This document shows positions 61,892 to 64,000 of a stretch of DNA of 64,000 bases, in pieces; the stretch's first letter is position 1; the number at the start of each line of letters is the position of its first letter. Made by a program: the position numbers and the translations under genes. The stretch covers positions 2,255,712 through 2,319,711 of the forward strand of contig NZ_KV440950.1 in NCBI RefSeq assembly GCF_001636405.1, given 5' to 3'. The notes under the pieces were generated by a model. It was not told the origin of the DNA, made no database searches, and was given only the letters and a program-made list of their open reading frames with translations. The stretch is from Peribacillus frigoritolerans. Lineage in GTDB: Bacteria; Bacillota; Bacilli; Bacillales; DSM-1321.

Positions 61892-63031
61892 ATGACAGAA
61901 GATATGAACCAAGTAGAAGTGAACAATTACAAAGTTGGGGATCAAGTTAAAGCAACCGTTTCAAAGGTAGAAGAAAAACAGGTCATTGTCGATGTGGAAA
62001 ACAGCAAGACTGATGGAATCATACCTATCAGTGAGCTTTCAAGCCTGCATGTCGAAAAGGCGTCAGATGCCGTTTCGGAAGGTGATGCATTGGAGCTGGA
62101 AGTCATTAAAGTCGAAGAAGAAGCTCTCATTCTATCAAAACGTAAAATTGACGCTCTTAAGGCATGGGATGACCTGGAATTGAAATTTGAAAATGGAGAC
62201 GTATTTGAGGCTGAAGTTAAAGATGTCGTCAAAGGCGGGCTTGTCGTAGATCTAGGCGTACGTGGTTTTGTTCCAGCTTCTCTAGTAGAAGACTATTTCG
62301 TTGAAGACTTTTCTGATTACAAAAACAAAACTTTAACATTCAAGATCGTTGAACTTGAGAAAGACAAAAATCGCTTAATCCTCTCACATCGGGCAGTGGT
62401 CCAGGACCAAAAGGAAAAGCAAAAAGCAAACGTCTTGGATAAGATTGAAAGCGGGCAAGTGCTTGAGGGTGTGGTCCAAAGGATTACCGATTTTGGTGCG
62501 TTCGTGGATATTGGTGGCGTAGACGGCCTTGTCCACATTTCCCAGCTTTCCCATCAGCATGTCGACAAGGCATCCGATGTCGTGTCTGAAGGGGATAAGG
62601 TGCAGGTGAAAGTGCTATCCATCGATCGTGATAATGAAAGGATTTCACTTTCCATCAAGGATACCCTTCCTGGACCTTGGGCAGGAATAGCAGAAAAAGC
62701 TGCCAAAGGCTCTACACTGGAAGGTATCGTCAAACGCCTTGTTTCTTTTGGTGCATTCGTGGAAATTTTTCCAGGCGTAGAAGGGCTTGTCCATATATCA
62801 CAAATTTCACACAAGCATATTGCCACACCGCAAGAAGTACTTAAAGAAGGCCAGTCTGTCGAAGTGAAAGTGCTGGAAGTCAATGAAACGGATCAGCGTT
62901 TATCATTGAGCATCAAGGAACTAGAAGAACCCCAATCCAATTACAACACATCAGATTATGAGATGCCTGAAGAATCGAAGGGTTTTCAGTTAGGTGAAAT
63001 GATCGGTGATCAATTGAAAAAACTAAAATAA
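61892..63031 (+). CDS. ypfD: S1-domain protein, ribosomal protein S1 homologue YpfD
   Basis: A 379-residue protein with four S1 RNA-binding repeats (about 15-85, 100-170, 187-260 and 273-345); the last two have the canonical [10 protein letters not shown]...[10 protein letters not shown] and [20 protein letters not shown]. Enterobacterial S1 has six repeats; the four-repeat form is normal in Bacillus, where it is non-essential. AAGGAGGAG lies before ATG 61892; the longer reading to 61835 is rejected. 61676-61891 is otherwise an AT-rich leader with no gene. Confidence 0.92.
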   Translation: MTEDMNQVEVNNYKVGDQVKATVSKVEEKQVIVDVENSKTDGIIPISELSSLHVEKASDAVSEGDALELEVIKVEEEALILSKRKIDALKAWDDLELKFENGDVFEAEVKDVVKGGLVVDLGVRGFVPASLVEDYFVEDFSDYKNKTLTFKIVELEKDKNRLILSHRAVVQDQKEKQKANVLDKIESGQVLEGVVQRITDFGAFVDIGGVDGLVHISQLSHQHVDKASDVVSEGDKVQVKVLSIDRDNERISLSIKDTLPGPWAGIAEKAAKGSTLEGIVKRLVSFGAFVEIFPGVEGLVHISQISHKHIATPQEVLKEGQSVEVKVLEVNETDQRLSLSIKELEEPQSNYNTSDYEMPEESKGFQLGEMIGDQLKKLK

Positions 63032-63038
63032 GATAATA

Positions 63039-64000
63039 ATGGTGATGGCCTTGGAGAGAAAACAACGAAAATTAGATCATATAGAATTTGCGCTTAAGAC
63101 AGGACAGCAGCATCAAACCGGACTAGAAGATATTTCGTTTATTCACCAAAGCTTACCAGGTATTTCCTTGAATAATGTAAACCTCACAGCAGAAGTTGGC
63201 GAACTTGAATTAAGTTCGCCAATTTTTATAAATGCCATGACCGGAGGCGGAGGCCCTGAAACGGAAAAATTGAATGGTGACCTAGCCATTGCTGCAAGGG
63301 AAACGGGAATCGCCATGGCGGTAGGATCGCAAATGGCAGCCATCAAGGATCCTAGCCAGCAAGCTTCTTTCAAAGTTGTAAGGAAGGAAAATCCTGATGG
63401 TGTGTTGATTGGTAATCTCGGTGGTGAAGCAACAGTCGAACAGGCTAAGCGGGCAAGCGAAATGATCGGGGCCGATGCCCTTCAAATACATATTAACGTC
63501 ATCCAAGAATTGACGATGCCTGAAGGGGACAGGGATTTTGCGGGTACCCTTTCGAGAATAGAAAAAATCAATAAAACGATCGGAATTCCTGTCATCGTAA
63601 AAGAAGTTGGATTTGGGATGAGTATGGAAACGGTGCGGCAATTACATTCCGTAGGTGTTTCAATCATTGATGTAGGCGGGTTTGGCGGAACGAATTTTGC
63701 TAAAATCGAGAATGAAAGACGAGCAAAAATACTCGGATATTTTAATGAATGGGGCATACCGACAGCCGCTTCGATTGTCGAAGCAGTGAATGTTTCACCG
63801 CAGCTTTCAGTCATTGGGTCGGGTGGCATTCAAAGCCCTTTGGAAATTACAAAAAGCCTGGCGCTAGGAGCGAAAGGTGTCGGATTGGCTGGACATTTCC
63901 TCAAGCTCTATAAAGAGTCGGGCTTGGAGCATTTAATTAAAGAAATACATTACATACATGAAGATTTAAAGGTCATCATGACAGCACTCGGATGCGGTAA
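63039..64000 (+). CDS. fni: Type 2 isopentenyl-diphosphate isomerase Fni (3' end outside window)
   Basis: About 320 codons of an FMN-dependent isopentenyl-diphosphate/dimethylallyl-diphosphate isomerase; the C-terminus lies past the right edge. Landmarks: [84 protein letters not shown] and GLAGHFLK. It acts in isoprenoid synthesis. The start is uncertain: ATG 63039 and ATG 63045 are in frame and neither has a clear ribosome-binding site. It follows ypfD, as in B. subtilis. Confidence 0.92.
   Translation, partial: MVMALERKQRKLDHIEFALKTGQQHQTGLEDISFIHQSLPGISLNNVNLTAEVGELELSSPIFINAMTGGGGPETEKLNGDLAIAARETGIAMAVGSQMAAIKDPSQQASFKVVRKENPDGVLIGNLGGEATVEQAKRASEMIGADALQIHINVIQELTMPEGDRDFAGTLSRIEKINKTIGIPVIVKEVGFGMSMETVRQLHSVGVSIIDVGGFGGTNFAKIENERRAKILGYFNEWGIPTAASIVEAVNVSPQLSVIGSGGIQSPLEITKSLALGAKGVGLAGHFLKLYKESGLEHLIKEIHYIHEDLKVIMTALGCG

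Overview
The window is a 64-kb stretch of core chromosome from an endospore-forming, low-GC Gram-positive bacterium of the family Bacillaceae. The gene order follows the Bacillus subtilis segment from yqkF/nudF to fni almost gene for gene. The sequence signatures (divergence from B. subtilis, a YjcZ-type small spore peptide, and the intergenic GC-rich palindrome family) fit a Peribacillus/'Bacillus simplex'-like organism. The genus is an inference from memory, not a search result. No tRNA, rRNA, CRISPR array or prophage was seen.

Layout. 1-5.2 kb: partial ohr with an OhrR-type operator, aldo/keto reductase, mciZ, nudF, an EndoQ-type nuclease, a GNAT acetyltransferase, spoIIM and fur. 5.3-11.5 kb: yqzK and xerD, then the nucleoside-salvage operon deoB-punA-pdp behind a promoter overlapped by a catabolite-response element, then dacF with a SigF-type promoter. 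11.6-14.8 kb: the spoIIA operon (SigH-type promoter) and a purine permease. 14.9-15.5 kb: a decayed IS1182-type transposase and the first GC-rich palindrome. 15.6-20.4 kb: a shortened spoVA operon (AA, AB, AEa, AF; no AC, AD or AEb) and lysA. 20.5-25.9 kb: a second palindrome, ypuA, ribT without the riboflavin operon, ypuF, a YjcZ-type peptide, scpA-scpB, an unknown gene and ypuI.

26.0-29.7 kb is an oxidative-stress block (sodF, ahpC with a PerR-type box, and an AhpF-like reductase with permuted domain order) between ypuI and dacB. 29.8-39.6 kb: dacB-spmA-spmB, rluB, and resABCDE for cytochrome c maturation and respiration control. 39.7-43.2 kb: sigX-rsiX (autoregulatory ECF promoter) and serA. 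43.4-53.9 kb: an FMN riboswitch with ribU, fer (Fur box upstream), ypbB-recQ-ypbD-ypbE, a third palindrome that has lost its centre, ypbF, ypbG, a CarH-like B12 photoreceptor regulator, the mecA paralogue ypbH and gudB. 54.0-64.0 kb: ypdA, asparaginase, prsW, sleB-ypeB, a ypfA pseudogene with several lesions, ypfB, cmk, plsC, rpsA-like ypfD and partial fni.

Much of the window serves sporulation and germination (spoIIM, spoIIA, spoVA, dacF, dacB, spmAB, sleB-ypeB, prsW, mciZ), chromosome maintenance (xerD, scpAB, recQ, EndoQ) and redox or metal homeostasis (fur, ohr, ahpC, sodF, ypdA, res, fer). The most unusual points are the permuted AhpF reductase, the spoVA operon without its AC-AD-AEb core, the CarH-like regulator, the broken c-di-GMP flagellar-brake gene ypfA, and the palindrome family with a deletion derivative. 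No wholly new multigene system was found.
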